From positions 1 to 64,000 of the forward strand of contig JAKUUM010000005.1 of the NCBI GenBank assembly GCA_022447065.1: a DNA stretch of 64,000 nucleotides. The letters are read 5' to 3'. The first letter of the stretch is position 1. Each line of letters opens with the position of its first letter. Shown one piece after another: positions 42,952 to 55,561 of this stretch. This stretch comes from SAR86 cluster bacterium. GTDB taxonomy: Bacteria; Pseudomonadota; Gammaproteobacteria; Magnimaribacterales; Magnimaribacteraceae. Position numbers and translations under genes: made by a program. The notes beneath the pieces are model-generated. The model had not been told where the DNA came from. It made no database searches and saw nothing but the letters and a program-made list of their open reading frames with translations.

Positions 42952-43078
42952 GTAGGTGTAAAACATTTGTTTTACTTAAATATTGTTACCTACACAGATG
43001 GAAGTGATCGTGACGAAAGTCGTGTTTTTGCATCCAATTTTCTGACCCAACTATTGTTGGTCAGAGGAGGGTAAGAAG
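42952..43078 (+). promoter_or_regulatory. L10-type mRNA leader upstream of rplJ
   Basis: The 190-base rplA-rplJ gap folds well. GTAGGT (42952-42957) pairs with ACCTAC (42988-42993) around a perfect inner hairpin GTAAAACA/TGTTTTAC (42958-42965 and 42968-42975). Nearer the gene, CTGACC (43042-43047) pairs with GGTCAG (43059-43064), ending directly before the AGGAGG ribosome site at 43065. This matches the known L10(L12)4 feedback control of rplJ translation in E. coli; binding here is inferred. Confidence 0.65.
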
Positions 43079-43612
43079 ATGCCATTACGCATTGAGGATA
43101 AGAAAATTGTTGTAGAAGAACTTCATGAGATTGCAAATAAAGCTTCTTCAGCAATAGTTGCCGATTATCATGGCACAACAGTTTCTGAATTAACTGAATT
43201 AAGGGAAAATGCTAGAAATTCTTCTGTTTATCTGAAAGTTATTAAGAATACACTAGCTCGAAAAGCTTTAACTGATACTAAATTTTCTTGCCTTGACGAG
43301 CTCTTAGTTGGGCCAACAGTCTTAGCTTTTTCTTTAGGTGACCCTGCTAATGCTGCGAAATTGGCTAATAATTTTCATAAGGTTAATTCAAATTTCAAAG
43401 TTAAAGGTTTATCTATGGGAGAAACTCTTCTAGAACTTTCTAGATTAAGTGATATAGCTAATTTACCTAGTAAAGATGAGGCTTTAGCCAAACTGGCAGG
43501 ATTACTTAAAGCACCATTAGTCAAGTTAGCTTCATTAATGAATGAAATACCTACTAAGTTAACAAGAACTCTGGAAGCAATTAAGCAACAGAAGCAACAG
43601 GCAGAATCTTAA
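43079..43612 (+). CDS. rplJ: 50S ribosomal protein L10
   Basis: A 177-residue L10, the stalk base that carries L7/L12 dimers. [18 protein letters not shown] and [13 protein letters not shown] are conserved. An AGGAGG ribosome site is 8 bases upstream, just after a leader hairpin. rplL follows 31 bases later. Confidence 0.98.
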   Translation: MPLRIEDKKIVVEELHEIANKASSAIVADYHGTTVSELTELRENARNSSVYLKVIKNTLARKALTDTKFSCLDELLVGPTVLAFSLGDPANAAKLANNFHKVNSNFKVKGLSMGETLLELSRLSDIANLPSKDEALAKLAGLLKAPLVKLASLMNEIPTKLTRTLEAIKQQKQQAES

Positions 43613-43643
43613 ATTTAATAATAAATTTATTGGAGAACAAAAA

Positions 43644-44027
43644 ATGGCATTAGGCAAAGAGAAAATTTTAGAAGCTATTTCTAAAATGAGTGTAATGGAA
43701 ATAGTTGATTTAGTCTCAGCTATGGAAGAGAAGTTTGGAGTTTCAGCTGCAACACCCGTTGCAGTTGCAGCACCTGCTGCGGGAGAAGCTGATGAAGCTG
43801 AAGAAACCGATGAAGGTGGAACCGGAGATCTTCATTTATTGGAAGTTGGAGAAAAGAAAGTTGAAGTAATCAAAGCCGTTAGGACTATAACTGGGTTAGG
43901 TCTTAAAGATGCAAAGGGTTTAGTAGATGGAGCTCCTTCAACCATCAAGGAAGGCATAACTAAAGCAGAATCTGATGAGTATGCTAAACAACTTGAAGAA
44001 GCTGGAGCTAAGTCAGATTTTAAGTAG
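43644..44027 (+). CDS. rplL: 50S ribosomal protein L7/L12
   Basis: A 127-residue L7/L12. The N-terminal dimerisation helices, an Ala/Pro-rich hinge ([16 protein letters not shown]) and the C-terminal factor-binding domain ([27 protein letters not shown]) are all present. It precedes rpoB by only 34 bases. Confidence 0.98.
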   Translation: MALGKEKILEAISKMSVMEIVDLVSAMEEKFGVSAATPVAVAAPAAGEADEAEETDEGGTGDLHLLEVGEKKVEVIKAVRTITGLGLKDAKGLVDGAPSTIKEGITKAESDEYAKQLEEAGAKSDFK

Positions 44028-44061
44028 TTTTTAATAATCATGTTAATAAAAAGGGGCATTT

Positions 44062-47000
44062 ATGGCACTTTCATATACTGAGAAGAAAAGGATTAGACGA
44101 AGCTTTGAGAAGATACCTAGTGTAATGGATTTACCAAATTTGTTGACAACTCAACTAGAGTCGTACGACAAATTTCTTCAAAGAGAAATTGACCCTCTAA
44201 AAAGGAAGAATCAAGGATTGGAGCAGGTTATAAATTCCATCTTCCCAATAAAAAGTCATAGCGGCTTTGCTAGGATGGAGTTTACAAGTTATGAACTCGG
44301 TGAACCTATTTTTAATGAGAGAGAATGCAGACTTAAAGGCATAACTTATGAGGCTTCACTACACTTAAATTGTGACCTTTTCTTTATAGATAAGGAAACT
44401 GAAAAACTAAAAGAAGGTAAGTCACAAAAAGTGTATTTGGGAACAGTACCGCTAATAACAGACCATGGAAGTTTTGTCATCAATGGGACTGAAAGGGTAG
44501 TGGTTTCACAATTACACCGATCCCCTGGATTATTCTTTGATCATGACAAAGGAAAAAGTCATTCTTCAGGCAAGGTTTTATATGGAGCCAGAGTTATTCC
44601 TTATAGAGGCTCTTGGTTAGATTTTGAATTTGATGCTAAAGATTTGGTTTTTGTAAGAATAGATAGGAGAAGAAAACTTTTAGCTTCTATTCTTCTGAAA
44701 GCACTAGAATTCACTGACCAAGAAATTCTAGAAAGTTTCTATGAGACAGACGCTTTTAAGATAAAACGAAATAATGTCTTCCAACTTCGTTTAGTTCCCA
44801 AGAGGTTAATGGGACGAATTACCCCTATAGATATTTCATTTCAAGGTGAAAGTATCATTAAGAAAGGGGAAAGAATAAGTGCAAGACATATCAGAAAGAT
44901 TGAGAGTGCAAAAATAAAATCTTTAGAGTATTCGCAAGAAGATATGGAAGGTCGCGTGCTTGCTAAGGACATAATAGATCGGAAAACAGGTGAAGTTTTA
45001 TTAACTTGTAATTCTGTTATAGACGAAGAAGTCTTATCTACCATTGAATCTTTGGGTTTAAAAGATTTAGAAACTCTTTACATAAACGATCTAGAGTCAG
45101 GGCCTTATATGGCAGACACTCTGAGGGCTGATTCAACAACTAATGAAATTGAAGCCTTGGTAGAGATATATAGGATGATGAGACCTGGTGAGCCTCCAAC
45201 TAAAGAGGCTGCTAATACTCTCTTTAAGAACCTTTTCTTTAATCCTGAAAGGTATGACCTTTCAGATGTAGGTAGGATGAAATTCAACAAAAGACTTGGT
45301 AGGGAAAGCATTCAAGGGAACAGCATCTTAGAGAAGGAAGATATTGTTGATGCACTTAAAACCCTTGTAGCTATTAGAAATGGTAAAGAACAGGTGGATG
45401 ATATAGATCATTTAGGAAATAGAAGAGTTCGGTCAGTAGGTGAAATGGTTTCTAATCAATATAGGATAGGTTTAACAAGGGTCGAAAGGGCGGTAAGAGA
45501 AAGATTAGCTACTGCTGAAACAGATGAATTAGGACCGCAGGATTTGATTAACGCAAAGCCTGTTTCTGCTGCGATTAAAGAATTCTTTGGGTCAAGTCAA
45601 TTGTCTCAGTTTATGGATCAAGTTAACCCTCTTGCTGAAATCACTCATAAAAGAAGAGTTTCCGCTTTAGGCCCGGGCGGTCTAACTCGAGAAAGGGCTG
45701 GATTTGAAGTTAGAGATGTTCACCCTACTCACTATGGAAGGGTTTGTCCTATCGAGACACCAGAAGGTCCAAATATAGGTTTAATCAATTCCTTGGCAAC
45801 CTTTGCTAGAACTAATGATTACGGTTTCTTGGAGAGTCCTTATAGGAAAACTAAGGATGGACAGGTCACAGACGAATTTCAATACCTTTCAGCAATAGAA
45901 GAAGGAGATTTTGTCATTGCTCAAGCAAGTGCATTGTTAGATACAAGAAATAGATTTACTGAAGAACTAGTTCCAGTTAGATACAAAAATGAATTTTCTC
46001 TAATGCCTCCTGAAAGGGTCGACTTTATGGATGTCTCACCTCAACAAGTAGTATCAATTGCAGCTTCTCTTATTCCTTTTTTAGAACACGATGATGCTAA
46101 TAGAGCTCTCATGGGATCTAATATGATGCGTCAAGCAGTTCCAACTCTCCAAACTGAGACGCCACTAGTAGGGACAGGCATGGAAAGAGTAGTAGCAAGA
46201 GATTCTGGTGCTTGCGTAATAGCCAAAAGAGGTGGGTTTGTAGAAAGTGTTGATGCTAGCCGCATAGTAGTAAGGATAAATGAAAAAGAAATAAAACCAG
46301 GAGAATCAGGTGTTGATATTTATAACATTATTAAATATACAAGATCTAACCAAAATACATGTATAAATCAAAGACCTATTGTGGCTGAAGGCGACAAGAT
46401 AAGTAAAAATGACATTTTAGCTGACGGTGCCTCTATAGACTTGGGAGAACTCTCTTTAGGACAGAATATTCGAATAGCATTTATGCCCTGGCACGGATAT
46501 AACTTTGAAGATTCAATCTTAATATCGGACAGGATAGTAAAGGAAGACAAGTTTACAAGCATACATATCCAAGAGCTTACTTGCATAGCAAGAAATACAA
46601 AATTGGGAGATGAAGAAATTTCTGCAGACATCCCTAATGTTGGTGACTCTGCTTTATCTAAACTTGACGAATTTGGAATAGTTCACGTAGGAGCTGAAGT
46701 TAAAGCAGGAGATATTCTAGTAGGTAAAGTCACTCCAAAAGGGGAAACTCAGCTTAGTCCAGAAGAGAAGTTATTAAGGGCTATATTCGGTGAAAAAGCG
46801 TCGGATGTAAAAGACAGTTCATTGAGAGTTCCTTCTGGAGGGGATGGGACAATTATAGATGTTCATGTATTTACTAGAGATGGGCTAGAAAAAGATGGTA
46901 GAGCAGTCGAAATACAAGAATCTCAATTAAAGGAAATTAAGAAAGATATAGACGAAGAGCTTAAGATTATAGAAGAAGCTACCTTTTCAAGACTTAACAC

Positions 47001-48129
47001 AATATTAACAGGAAAAAAGGTTGCTTCTGCAAAGGGCCTTATTAAAGGCACTCTGATTAAAGAAGATGATTTAAATAAGATATCTAAAAATGATTGGTTC
47101 AAGATTAGACTTCAAAATGAGCAGATCAATAAGCAACTGAAAGAAATTGAGTTTAACCTCAATGAATATAGGGAAAATCTAAGAGGAATCTTCAAACAAA
47201 GAAAAGCCAAGGTGATTGGTGGCGATGATTTAGCTCCTGGAGTTTTAAAAATTGTAAAAGTTTATTTAGCTATTAAAAGGCGTATTCAGCCTGGAGATAA
47301 ATTGGCGGGTAGGCATGGAAATAAAGGAGTTATTTCTGTCATCATGCCTATGGAAGACATGCCTTATGATGAACAAGGCGAACCGGTAGATATTGTCCTT
47401 AATCCTCTTGGAGTACCTTCAAGAATGAATGTAGGCCAGGTTTTGGAAACTCATTTAGGATGGGCAGCAAAAGAACTAGGTTCCAAAATAGCAAGACTTA
47501 TCGACCAAGGCCAAAATATTTCAGAAATTAGATCCTTCTTAAATAAGATTTATGGAAAGGATAGTAATCGAGGCCTTAATTCTCTCAATGATAAAGAAAT
47601 TCTTGAGTTAGCTTTAAATTTACAAAATGGTGTTCCTATGGCAACCCCAGTTTTCGATGGAGCGAAAGAAAGCGAGGTTAAGGATATGTTGGAACTCGCA
47701 GGACTTCCTTTGAGTGGGCAATGCGAACTTTTTGATGGCAGAACGGGAGAAAAGTTTGATAGACCAGTTACTATTGGATATATGTATATTCTTAAATTAA
47801 ATCATTTAGTTGAGGACAAGATGCATGCGAGGTCCACAGGTAGTTATAGTTTAGTAACTCAACAACCTTTAGGTGGGAAAGCACAGTTTGGTGGGCAAAG
47901 ATTTGGTGAAATGGAGGTTTGGGCACTGGAGGCTTATGGAGCTGCTTATACTCTTCAAGAAATGTTAACTGTTAAATCTGATGATGTAATTGGAAGAACT
48001 AGAGTTTATAAAAACCTTGTAGATGGAAATTTTGAAATGGAACCGGGAATACCTGAATCTTTCAATGTATTAACTAAAGAAATTCGATCGTTAGGAATAG
48101 ATCTTGAACTTGAATACATTGAGAAGTAG
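44062..48129 (+). CDS. rpoB: RNA polymerase subunit beta
   Basis: A 1355-residue beta subunit. The rifampicin pocket [32 protein letters not shown] is wild type by comparison with E. coli (Asp516, His526 and Ser531 kept), so rifampicin sensitivity is expected. The C-terminal block [24 protein letters not shown] is canonical. Only 34 bases and no attenuator-like hairpin separate it from rplL. rpoC follows after 9 bases. Confidence 0.99.
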   Translation: MALSYTEKKRIRRSFEKIPSVMDLPNLLTTQLESYDKFLQREIDPLKRKNQGLEQVINSIFPIKSHSGFARMEFTSYELGEPIFNERECRLKGITYEASLHLNCDLFFIDKETEKLKEGKSQKVYLGTVPLITDHGSFVINGTERVVVSQLHRSPGLFFDHDKGKSHSSGKVLYGARVIPYRGSWLDFEFDAKDLVFVRIDRRRKLLASILLKALEFTDQEILESFYETDAFKIKRNNVFQLRLVPKRLMGRITPIDISFQGESIIKKGERISARHIRKIESAKIKSLEYSQEDMEGRVLAKDIIDRKTGEVLLTCNSVIDEEVLSTIESLGLKDLETLYINDLESGPYMADTLRADSTTNEIEALVEIYRMMRPGEPPTKEAANTLFKNLFFNPERYDLSDVGRMKFNKRLGRESIQGNSILEKEDIVDALKTLVAIRNGKEQVDDIDHLGNRRVRSVGEMVSNQYRIGLTRVERAVRERLATAETDELGPQDLINAKPVSAAIKEFFGSSQLSQFMDQVNPLAEITHKRRVSALGPGGLTRERAGFEVRDVHPTHYGRVCPIETPEGPNIGLINSLATFARTNDYGFLESPYRKTKDGQVTDEFQYLSAIEEGDFVIAQASALLDTRNRFTEELVPVRYKNEFSLMPPERVDFMDVSPQQVVSIAASLIPFLEHDDANRALMGSNMMRQAVPTLQTETPLVGTGMERVVARDSGACVIAKRGGFVESVDASRIVVRINEKEIKPGESGVDIYNIIKYTRSNQNTCINQRPIVAEGDKISKNDILADGASIDLGELSLGQNIRIAFMPWHGYNFEDSILISDRIVKEDKFTSIHIQELTCIARNTKLGDEEISADIPNVGDSALSKLDEFGIVHVGAEVKAGDILVGKVTPKGETQLSPEEKLLRAIFGEKASDVKDSSLRVPSGGDGTIIDVHVFTRDGLEKDGRAVEIQESQLKEIKKDIDEELKIIEEATFSRLNTILTGKKVASAKGLIKGTLIKEDDLNKISKNDWFKIRLQNEQINKQLKEIEFNLNEYRENLRGIFKQRKAKVIGGDDLAPGVLKIVKVYLAIKRRIQPGDKLAGRHGNKGVISVIMPMEDMPYDEQGEPVDIVLNPLGVPSRMNVGQVLETHLGWAAKELGSKIARLIDQGQNISEIRSFLNKIYGKDSNRGLNSLNDKEILELALNLQNGVPMATPVFDGAKESEVKDMLELAGLPLSGQCELFDGRTGEKFDRPVTIGYMYILKLNHLVEDKMHARSTGSYSLVTQQPLGGKAQFGGQRFGEMEVWALEAYGAAYTLQEMLTVKSDDVIGRTRVYKNLVDGNFEMEPGIPESFNVLTKEIRSLGIDLELEYIEK

Positions 48130-48138
48130 GAGGACAAG

Positions 48139-51100
48139 ATGAAAGATTTAATAAAAGTATTAAGGGATCAGGGCCATGGAGTTGAATACAATGCAATCAA
48201 AGCCGGACTTGCATCTCCCCAAAAAATTAGATCATGGTCTTATGGTGAAGTAAAGAAGCCAGAAACTATTAATTACAGAACGTTTAAACCAGAAAGAGAC
48301 GGCTTATTCTGTTCTAAGATTTTTGGTCCTATTAAGGATTATGAGTGTATTTGCGGTAAATATAAAAGAATGAAGCACCGAGGAGTAGTTTGTGAGAAAT
48401 GTGGAGTTGAAGTAACTCTCTCCAAAGTAAGAAGAGAAAGAATGGGACATATAGAGCTTGCATCACCAGTAGCTCACATCTGGTTCTTGAAATCTCTCCC
48501 GTCAAGAATAGCCTTAGCCTTGGATTTAACTTTAAGAGACCTGGAAAGGGTTCTTTATTTTGAGTCTTTTATAGTAATTAACCCAGGCATGACGGACTTA
48601 GATCCTGGTCAATTACTTTCAGACGAAGAATATTACGAAGCTTTGGAACAATGGGGAGATGAGTTTGAAGCTGGTATGGGAGCTGAGGCAGTACAAAATT
48701 TATTATTGGAGATAGATTTAGATTCTGAGATTTCAAATCTTCAAAATCAAATTCCTGAAACAAGGTCTGAAGCTAAGATAAAGAAAATTACAAAAAGATT
48801 AAAACTTTTAAGGTCTTTTAATAATTCAGGTAATAAACCTGAATGGATGGTCTTAGAGGTTTTGCCAGTTTTACCGCCTGACTTAAGGCCACTTGTCCCC
48901 TTGGAGGGAGGAAGGTTCGCAACTTCTGACTTAAATGACCTATATCGAAGAGTAATAAATAGGAACAACAGACTCAAGAGGCTTTTGGACCTAAACGCTC
49001 CTGACATAATTACAAGAAATGAAAAAAGGATGTTGCAAGAATCAGTTGATGCACTTTTAGATAATGGGAGAAGAGGAAGAGCAGTGACAGGATCTAACAA
49101 GAGGCCTCTTAAGTCTCTTGCTGACATGATTAAGGGTAAACAGGGGAGATTCAGGCAGAATCTCTTAGGAAAGAGAGTGGACTATTCAGGAAGGTCAGTT
49201 ATTGTCGTAGGACCTACATTGAAGCTTCATCAATGTGGTTTACCTAAGAAAATGGCTCTAGAACTTTTTAAGCCTTTTGTTTTTGGTAGATTACAACATT
49301 TAGAAATGGCAAGTACTATCAAACTGGCTAAGAAAATGGTTGAAAGAGAAGAAACAGAAGTTTGGGATATTCTTGCAGAAGTCATTAGGGAACATCCCGT
49401 TTTACTAAATAGAGCGCCAACTCTTCATAGACTAGGAATTCAAGCTTTTGAACCTGTCTTGGTTGAAGGAAAGGCAATTCAGCTTCACCCGTTAGTTTGT
49501 AAAGCTTATAACGCAGATTTTGATGGGGATCAGATGGCGGTACATGTTCCATTAACTTTAGAAGCCCAGCTTGAATGCAGAGCACTCATGATGGCTACTA
49601 ACAATATCCTTTCTCCAGCTAATGGGAAACCAATAATAGATCCTTCCCAAGATGTAGTGTTAGGAATTTATTATATGACCAGAGAGAAGATTAATGTGAA
49701 AGGAGAAGGCCAAGTCCTTTCTTCTCCTGAAGAAGCAAATAGAGCTTTTCAATTAAATGCTGTAGATCTTCACGCTAAAATTAAAGTTAGATTAAGACCT
49801 AATAAATTACCTGAAGAGAAGACGGAAATAATTGATACTACACTTGGCAGGACTTTGTTGTATGAATTACTCCCTGATGGCATGTCTTTTGATTTAATTA
49901 ATCGGACTCTTGATAGTAAAGCAATCTCCAGTTTAATTGATATTTCTTATAGAAAATCTGGATTGAAAAAGACTGTAATTTTTGCAGACAGATTAATGTA
50001 TATGGGTTATCAATTTGCTACAAAGTCAGGAGCTTCATTATGTATAGATGATTTTATTATTCCTAAAGAGAAAGACAAGTATGTTAATGAAGCAGAAAAA
50101 GAAGTAAAAGACATTGAATCCCAGTTTGCTTCAGGGCTTGTTACTCAGGGTGAGAAGTACAACAAAGTAATTGATATATGGTCGAGAGCAAATGAAATGA
50201 TAGCAAAGGCTATGATGGATAATATATCTAAAGAAGAAGTAACTGATTCTGAAGGCAATGTTGTCATCGCTGATTCGTTCAATTCTGTTTTTATGTTTGC
50301 CGATTCAGGTGCTAGAGGTTCTCCAGCACAGATAAGGCAATTAGCTGGAATGAGGGGATTAATGGCAAAACCGGATGGATCAATAATTGAAACACCTATT
50401 ACGGCTAATTTTAGAGAAGGCCTAACAGCTCAACAATATTTTATCTCTACGCATGGAGCACGAAAAGGGTTGGCAGATACTGCTCTTAAAACCGCAAATT
50501 CAGGCTATTTAACAAGAAGGTTAGTAGATGTCGCTCAGGATTTAGTGATCAGGGAAGAAGACTGTAAGACATCTAATGGAATCATTATGAGGCCTTTAAT
50601 AGAAGGAGGAGAAGTTATTGTCCCCTTGGGAGAAAGAGTTTTGGGAAGAACCGTTGCTGAAAATGTTTTAGGTCCAAATAACAAGGATATTCTTTTAAAG
50701 AAAGGAACTCTTATAGATGAGGATTTAGTAGATAAATTAGATGATCTAGGAGTTTATGAAGTCAAAGTAAGATCTGCTATCTATTGTGAGGCTATATATG
50801 GTCTATGCGTCAAATGTTATGGGAGAGATCTTGGAAGAGGTCACGAGGCGAATATTGGTGAGGCTGTAGGAATAGTTGCAGCTCAATCGATAGGTGAGCC
50901 TGGAACTCAGTTAACTATGCGAACCTTCCATATAGGGGGAGCAGCATCTGGGATATCCGTTGAAAATAAAGTTGAGGCAGGTATAGACGGAAAGGTAGTC
51001 TACGATTGTCGGGTTATTAAAAGAAAAGATCGAACTTTTATTGTTGTTTCTCAATCGTCTGAGATTAACGTTGAAGATGAGAACGGAAGAGTAGTTGAGC

Positions 51101-52311
51101 GACATAGAATTCCTTATGGAACAACGTTAAATTTTCCAAGTGGGTCGAAAATAAAACAAGGTGATCTTCTTGCTAAATGGGATCCTTTAACCAGACCAAT
51201 TATTGCCGAGGTAGGAGGTAAGGCGAAGTTTATTGATATAGACGATGGCATAACAGTTAGACTAAAGACAGATGAATTAACCGGTCTTTCTAACATTGAG
51301 ATTATAGATATAACCGAAAGACCAAAAGGTGAAGCTCAAGACAAACGACCGGCAATACATATTGTTGATGGCAAGGGAAAACAGAAAACTATTCTGGATT
51401 CAGAAGCTCCTGCTATTTATATGCTTCCAGGAAATGCCTTTCTTCAACTGCAAGATGGCCAGGATATACAGTTAGGAAGTGTAATAGCTAGAATTTCTCA
51501 AGAGTCTGCCAAGACGAAGGATATTACAGGAGGTCTTCCGAGAGTTGCAGATTTATTTGAGGCAAGAAAACCTAAAGAAGCTGCAATTTTAGCTCAAGCA
51601 ACTGGAACTATTTCTTGGGGTAAGCCTACTAAAGGAAAAGAAAGACTTATCATAACTGAAGAATCTGGAAATGAGGTAGCTACTCTTATCCCTAAAACTA
51701 GACATATAAATGTTTTTGAGGGAGAGAAAATTGAAAAAGGAGATGTTGTTTCTGATGGGCCACTAAGCCCCCATGATATTTTAGAATTAAGGAGTCTCTT
51801 AGAACTTACTGAATATGTAGTAAGTGGAATTCAAGAAGTATACAGACTACAAGGAGTAACCATTAACGACAAACATATTGAAGTTATTTTAAGACAAATG
51901 TTGGGAAGGGTTGAGATAATAGATGCAGGTGATTCTGAATATATCTTAGGAGAGCAAGTTTCATTCTCCAAAGTAAGAGAAACTAATAAGAAACTTGCTG
52001 AGAAGAAGAAAGCTAAGATAAAATTCAAAAGAGTACTTTTGGGAATTACTAAAGCTTCACTTGCTACTGATTCTTTCATTTCTGCAGCTTCTTTCCAAGA
52101 GACAACCAGGGTGTTAACTGAAGCAGCAACTACTGGAAAAACGGATAATCTCAAGGGTTTAAAAGAGAATGTTGTGGTAGGTAGGTTAATACCTGCAGGA
52201 ACAGGTTTAGCTAAGAGGAAAGAGGACTTAGAAAAAGAAGAATTAGAAATAGAGCCTATTGATCTTGAAGAAGCCCTTGTTAAAGCATTAAGTGAAGTAG
52301 AAAACATCTGA
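48139..52311 (+). CDS. rpoC: RNA polymerase subunit beta'
   Basis: A 1390-residue beta' subunit. The N-terminal zinc site [20 protein letters not shown], the active-site NADFDGD and the second zinc region ([17 protein letters not shown]) are present, along with the bridge and trigger-helix blocks. Length is a little less than E. coli (1407). An AGGAGG ribosome site precedes the ATG by 7 bases. It ends the rplKAJL-rpoBC run; a new promoter for rpsL begins five bases after its stop. Confidence 0.99.
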   Translation: MKDLIKVLRDQGHGVEYNAIKAGLASPQKIRSWSYGEVKKPETINYRTFKPERDGLFCSKIFGPIKDYECICGKYKRMKHRGVVCEKCGVEVTLSKVRRERMGHIELASPVAHIWFLKSLPSRIALALDLTLRDLERVLYFESFIVINPGMTDLDPGQLLSDEEYYEALEQWGDEFEAGMGAEAVQNLLLEIDLDSEISNLQNQIPETRSEAKIKKITKRLKLLRSFNNSGNKPEWMVLEVLPVLPPDLRPLVPLEGGRFATSDLNDLYRRVINRNNRLKRLLDLNAPDIITRNEKRMLQESVDALLDNGRRGRAVTGSNKRPLKSLADMIKGKQGRFRQNLLGKRVDYSGRSVIVVGPTLKLHQCGLPKKMALELFKPFVFGRLQHLEMASTIKLAKKMVEREETEVWDILAEVIREHPVLLNRAPTLHRLGIQAFEPVLVEGKAIQLHPLVCKAYNADFDGDQMAVHVPLTLEAQLECRALMMATNNILSPANGKPIIDPSQDVVLGIYYMTREKINVKGEGQVLSSPEEANRAFQLNAVDLHAKIKVRLRPNKLPEEKTEIIDTTLGRTLLYELLPDGMSFDLINRTLDSKAISSLIDISYRKSGLKKTVIFADRLMYMGYQFATKSGASLCIDDFIIPKEKDKYVNEAEKEVKDIESQFASGLVTQGEKYNKVIDIWSRANEMIAKAMMDNISKEEVTDSEGNVVIADSFNSVFMFADSGARGSPAQIRQLAGMRGLMAKPDGSIIETPITANFREGLTAQQYFISTHGARKGLADTALKTANSGYLTRRLVDVAQDLVIREEDCKTSNGIIMRPLIEGGEVIVPLGERVLGRTVAENVLGPNNKDILLKKGTLIDEDLVDKLDDLGVYEVKVRSAIYCEAIYGLCVKCYGRDLGRGHEANIGEAVGIVAAQSIGEPGTQLTMRTFHIGGAASGISVENKVEAGIDGKVVYDCRVIKRKDRTFIVVSQSSEINVEDENGRVVERHRIPYGTTLNFPSGSKIKQGDLLAKWDPLTRPIIAEVGGKAKFIDIDDGITVRLKTDELTGLSNIEIIDITERPKGEAQDKRPAIHIVDGKGKQKTILDSEAPAIYMLPGNAFLQLQDGQDIQLGSVIARISQESAKTKDITGGLPRVADLFEARKPKEAAILAQATGTISWGKPTKGKERLIITEESGNEVATLIPKTRHINVFEGEKIEKGDVVSDGPLSPHDILELRSLLELTEYVVSGIQEVYRLQGVTINDKHIEVILRQMLGRVEIIDAGDSEYILGEQVSFSKVRETNKKLAEKKKAKIKFKRVLLGITKASLATDSFISAASFQETTRVLTEAATTGKTDNLKGLKENVVVGRLIPAGTGLAKRKEDLEKEELEIEPIDLEEALVKALSEVENI

Positions 52312-52315
52312 TCCA

Positions 52316-52344
52316 TTGACGCAATGGAAAGCAAAATTTAAAAT
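52316..52344 (+). promoter_or_regulatory. Promoter of the str operon (rpsL)
   Basis: TTGACG (52316-52321), a 17-base spacer and TAAAAT (52339-52344), then GCGCGACC. The transcript would start near 52351, about 24 bases before rpsL. It starts five bases after the rpoC stop, so rpsL-rpsG-fusA need not depend on read-through. Confidence 0.82.
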
Positions 52345-52374
52345 GCGCGACCTTAAAAATCATAATAATTAAAT

Positions 52375-52746
52375 ATGTCTACAGTTAACCAACTTATAAG
52401 AAAGCCAAGAAAAAGAAAAAAGGCCAAGACAGATGTTCCAGCTTTAATGGGATCTCCCCAGAAAAGAGGGGTATGTACAAGGGTATATACTACTACGCCA
52501 AAGAAGCCCAACTCAGCTTTAAGAAAAGTATGTAAGGTAAGGTTGACTTCAGGCTTTGAAGTTATTTCTTACATAGGAGGTGAGGGACATAACCTACAGG
52601 AGCACTCCGTAGTGCTAATAAGAGGAGGGAGAGTAAAAGATTTACCTGGAGTTAGGTATCACACTGTAAGAGGAATTCTAGACACTGCGGGTGTAGATGG
52701 CAGAAAACAGCGGAGATCAAAATACGGAACCAAAAAGGCTAAATAA
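52375..52746 (+). CDS. rpsL: 30S ribosomal protein S12
   Basis: A 123-residue S12 of the decoding centre. [18 protein letters not shown] and [17 protein letters not shown] keep both streptomycin-related lysines (Lys43 and Lys88 in E. coli numbering), so no streptomycin-resistance change is seen. The ATG follows AT-rich sequence without a clear ribosome site. Confidence 0.98.
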   Translation: MSTVNQLIRKPRKRKKAKTDVPALMGSPQKRGVCTRVYTTTPKKPNSALRKVCKVRLTSGFEVISYIGGEGHNLQEHSVVLIRGGRVKDLPGVRYHTVRGILDTAGVDGRKQRRSKYGTKKAK

Positions 52747-52753
52747 GGAAGAG

Positions 52754-53224
52754 ATGTCTAGAAGAAAAGCTGCACAAAAGAGAAAGATATTACCCGATCC
52801 TAAATTTGGAAACCTGAAAGTTGCTAAATTTATGAATCAAATTATGACGAATGGAAAGAAATCTCTTGCTGAAAGCATTGTATATGGTGCGTTTAATGAG
52901 ATAGAGAGTAAGTCTAAAAAAGAGCCCGTAGAAGTGTTTGAAAAGGCTCTTGAAGAAGTCAGTCCTAGGGTAGAAGTTAAAGCCAGAAGAGTTGGAGGAG
53001 CTACTTATCAAGTTCCTCTGGAAGTTAGACCTTCTAGAAGTCTTGCTTTGGCAATGCGTTGGTTGGCAAACAGTGCAAAATCAAGGTCTGAAAAGACTAT
53101 GACTCTGAAACTAGCTCACGAGCTTATGGATGCCTGTGATGGAAGGGGTGAGGCCATCAAAAAGAAAGAAGACACACATCGAATGGCAGAAGCTAACAGA
53201 GCCTTCTCTCATTTTAGATTTTAA
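52754..53224 (+). CDS. rpsG: 30S ribosomal protein S7
   Basis: A 156-residue S7, the primary 30S head assembly protein. [19 protein letters not shown] and the later [18 protein letters not shown] blocks are conserved. The start at 52754 with an AAGGAAG ribosome site is chosen over an in-frame ATG in rpsL. Only seven bases separate it from rpsL. Confidence 0.98.
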   Translation: MSRRKAAQKRKILPDPKFGNLKVAKFMNQIMTNGKKSLAESIVYGAFNEIESKSKKEPVEVFEKALEEVSPRVEVKARRVGGATYQVPLEVRPSRSLALAMRWLANSAKSRSEKTMTLKLAHELMDACDGRGEAIKKKEDTHRMAEANRAFSHFRF

Positions 53225-53246
53225 AACACATCTAAAACTTAAAAAA

Positions 53247-55346
53247 ATGGCAAGAACTACACCACTAGAACTATATAGAAATATCGGTATTTGTGCACAC
53301 GTAGATGCTGGTAAAACTACTACAACTGAAAGAGTTCTTTACTATACGGGAATTTCTCATAAGATCGGTGAAGTTCATGATGGCGCAGCTATAATGGATT
53401 GGATGGAGCAGGAACAGGAAAGAGGTATAACTATTACTTCAGCTGCAACAACTTGTTTTTGGAAAGGAACATCCCAACAATACCCTGAACACAGAATTAA
53501 TATAATTGATACTCCCGGTCATGTTGATTTTACTATTGAAGTTGAAAGATCACTTAGGGTCCTAGATGGTGCAGTGGTTATTTTCTGTGGCACTTCTGGA
53601 GTAGAACCTCAATCAGAAACTGTATGGAGGCAGGCAAATAGATATGAAGTACCACGAATAGCTTTTGTAAATAAAATGGACAGAGCAGGGGCAAATTTTT
53701 TAAAAGTTACAGATCAAATGAAGACTAGGTTAAGTGCAAATCCAGTTCCTATTCAATTACCAATTGGAGCTGAAAATGACTTTAAAGGAGTTATAGACTT
53801 AATAAAAATGAAAGCCATTTATTGGAGCAACGAGGATATGGGAACTTCATTTACTGTAGAAGAAGTTCCAGAAGAATTAGTTAACGATGCACAGAAATGG
53901 CGAGAAAAAATGATTGAGTCTGCAGTAGAAGCTAATGAAGTCCTCATGGATAAATATTTAGAAAAAGGAGATTTATCTGAAGAAGACATAAAGATTGGAT
54001 TAAGAGAAAGAAATCTAGCTTCAGAGATTATTGTAACTTTATGCGGTGCAGCTTTTAAGAATAAAGGGATTCAGACATTATTAGATGCAGTTATAGATTT
54101 TCTTCCCGCTCCAAATCAAATTAAGCCTGTAACTGGAGTTATAGATGATAAAGGGACAAAGGGTTTTAGAAAAGCTGATGATAATGAACCTTTTTCTGGG
54201 CTTGCTTTTAAGATTGCAACAGATCCTTATGTTGGTTCTTTAACTTTTGTAAGGGTTTATTCTGGAACTTTAAAATCTGGGGATTCAGTATTCTTGCCGA
54301 GGAAAGGTAAGAAAGAAAGAATAGGAAGAATGCTCCAAATGCACTCAAACAAGCGTAAAGAAATTGATGAAGTTAGAGCAGGAGACATATGTGCGGTTAT
54401 AGGATTGAAACAAGCAGTTACAGGAGAAACTCTCTGTGATGAGAGAAATCAGATAGTTTTAGAGGAAATGAATTTTCCTGAACCAGTTATTTCAGTTGCG
54501 GTAGAACCAAAGACTAAAGAAGACCAAGAAAAGATGGGAATAGCTTTGGGTAGGTTAGCCCAAGAGGACCCTTCTTTTAAGATGAGAACAGATGAGGAAT
54601 CTGGGCAAACGATTATTTCAGGTATGGGTGAACTTCATCTCGAAGTTTTAGTAGAAAGAATGAGAAGAGAATTTAATGTTGAGGCTAATACGGGCAAACC
54701 TCGGGTTGCTTATAGAGAGACAATCAAGAAATTAGTCGAACAAGAGGGTAAATATATAAAGCAATCTGGTGGAAGAGGTCAATATGGACATGTTTACATT
54801 AGGATAGAGCCTTTAATTTCGGAAGAGAAAAATTATGAATTTGTAAATGAAATAGTAGGAGGCACTATTCCTAAAGAGTTTATTTCCGCTGTAGATAAAG
54901 GTTGTCGAGAACAAATGGAAGCGGGGGTGATAGCTGGATATCCTTTGGTTAAGGTTAAAGTTAGTCTTTATGACGGTTCATACCATGATGTGGATTCTAG
55001 TGAGATAGCCTTTAAAGTAGCTGGCTCCATAGCCTTTAAGGATGGAGCTTTAAAGGCAGGCCCTGTGTTATTAGAACCCATTATGAGTCTAGAGGTAGTA
55101 ACTCCTGAGGAATATATGGGAGATGTAGTAGGAGATCTTAGTAGAAGAAGAGGGGTAATTGGTGGTATGGAGGATGGTGCTTCAGGTAAGATCATTTCAG
55201 GAGAGGTGCCGTTGGCTGAGATGTTTGGTTATGCTACAGATCTACGTTCCGCAACCCAAGGAAGAGCAACATTTACTATGGAACCATTAAAGTATTCAGA
55301 AGTACCTCGTAATGTTGCCGAAGCAGTAATAAATAAAAACGAATAA
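53247..55346 (+). CDS. fusA: Elongation factor G
   Basis: A 699-residue EF-G, the translocation GTPase. [52 protein letters not shown] and NKMDR are canonical. The start at 53247 ([12 protein letters not shown]) is chosen because a frame running from inside rpsG would add a spurious extension. No tuf follows; a 215-base gap leads to the S10 operon. Confidence 0.99.
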   Translation: MARTTPLELYRNIGICAHVDAGKTTTTERVLYYTGISHKIGEVHDGAAIMDWMEQEQERGITITSAATTCFWKGTSQQYPEHRINIIDTPGHVDFTIEVERSLRVLDGAVVIFCGTSGVEPQSETVWRQANRYEVPRIAFVNKMDRAGANFLKVTDQMKTRLSANPVPIQLPIGAENDFKGVIDLIKMKAIYWSNEDMGTSFTVEEVPEELVNDAQKWREKMIESAVEANEVLMDKYLEKGDLSEEDIKIGLRERNLASEIIVTLCGAAFKNKGIQTLLDAVIDFLPAPNQIKPVTGVIDDKGTKGFRKADDNEPFSGLAFKIATDPYVGSLTFVRVYSGTLKSGDSVFLPRKGKKERIGRMLQMHSNKRKEIDEVRAGDICAVIGLKQAVTGETLCDERNQIVLEEMNFPEPVISVAVEPKTKEDQEKMGIALGRLAQEDPSFKMRTDEESGQTIISGMGELHLEVLVERMRREFNVEANTGKPRVAYRETIKKLVEQEGKYIKQSGGRGQYGHVYIRIEPLISEEKNYEFVNEIVGGTIPKEFISAVDKGCREQMEAGVIAGYPLVKVKVSLYDGSYHDVDSSEIAFKVAGSIAFKDGALKAGPVLLEPIMSLEVVTPEEYMGDVVGDLSRRRGVIGGMEDGASGKIISGEVPLAEMFGYATDLRSATQGRATFTMEPLKYSEVPRNVAEAVINKNE

Positions 55347-55404
55347 TTTTCTTGGCCTCATAAACTGAAATCTTTATGTAAAAGGGTTTTTTTAGATATT
55401 TCTG

Positions 55405-55433
55405 TTGACACTTTGACGTCACAAATCTAGAAT
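55405..55433 (+). promoter_or_regulatory. Promoter of the S10-spc operon
   Basis: A perfect TTGACA (55405-55410), an exact 17-base spacer and TAGAAT (55428-55433) stand 129 bases before rpsJ. The transcript would start near 55440 and contain a structured leader of about 120 bases. Confidence 0.88.
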
Positions 55434-55455
55434 TTGCGAACTTTTTCGGTGGTTG

Positions 55456-55526
55456 GGCTCATATCCCAAAATTTATGGGTGTTTTGAGCCTTTTTTAATA
55501 GTAATTTTGTCCTTTTTTAGGGCAAA
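55456..55526 (+). promoter_or_regulatory. S10 leader with attenuator-like hairpin
   Basis: GGCTCA (55456-55461) pairs with TGAGCC (55485-55490), with an inner CCCA/TGGG pairing (55465-55468 and 55476-55479), and six T follow immediately. A second hairpin TTTGTCC/GGGCAAA (about 55507-55526) follows. In E. coli L4 causes premature termination in the S10 leader; this terminator-like stem is a good candidate for the same control. Confidence 0.68.
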
Positions 55527-55561
55527 GGTTTACACTTCTTGATAGAAGCGGGGGTGGGGTT

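Noticed and set aside
51831-52334. A 167-codon minus-strand frame opposite rpoC
   Set aside because: It mirrors the coding pattern of rpoC, has low-complexity Ser-rich content and no ribosome site.
53130-53246. N-terminal extension of fusA into rpsG
   Set aside because: EF-G homologues start at MARTTPLE; the 39 extra codons lie in another frame of rpsG.
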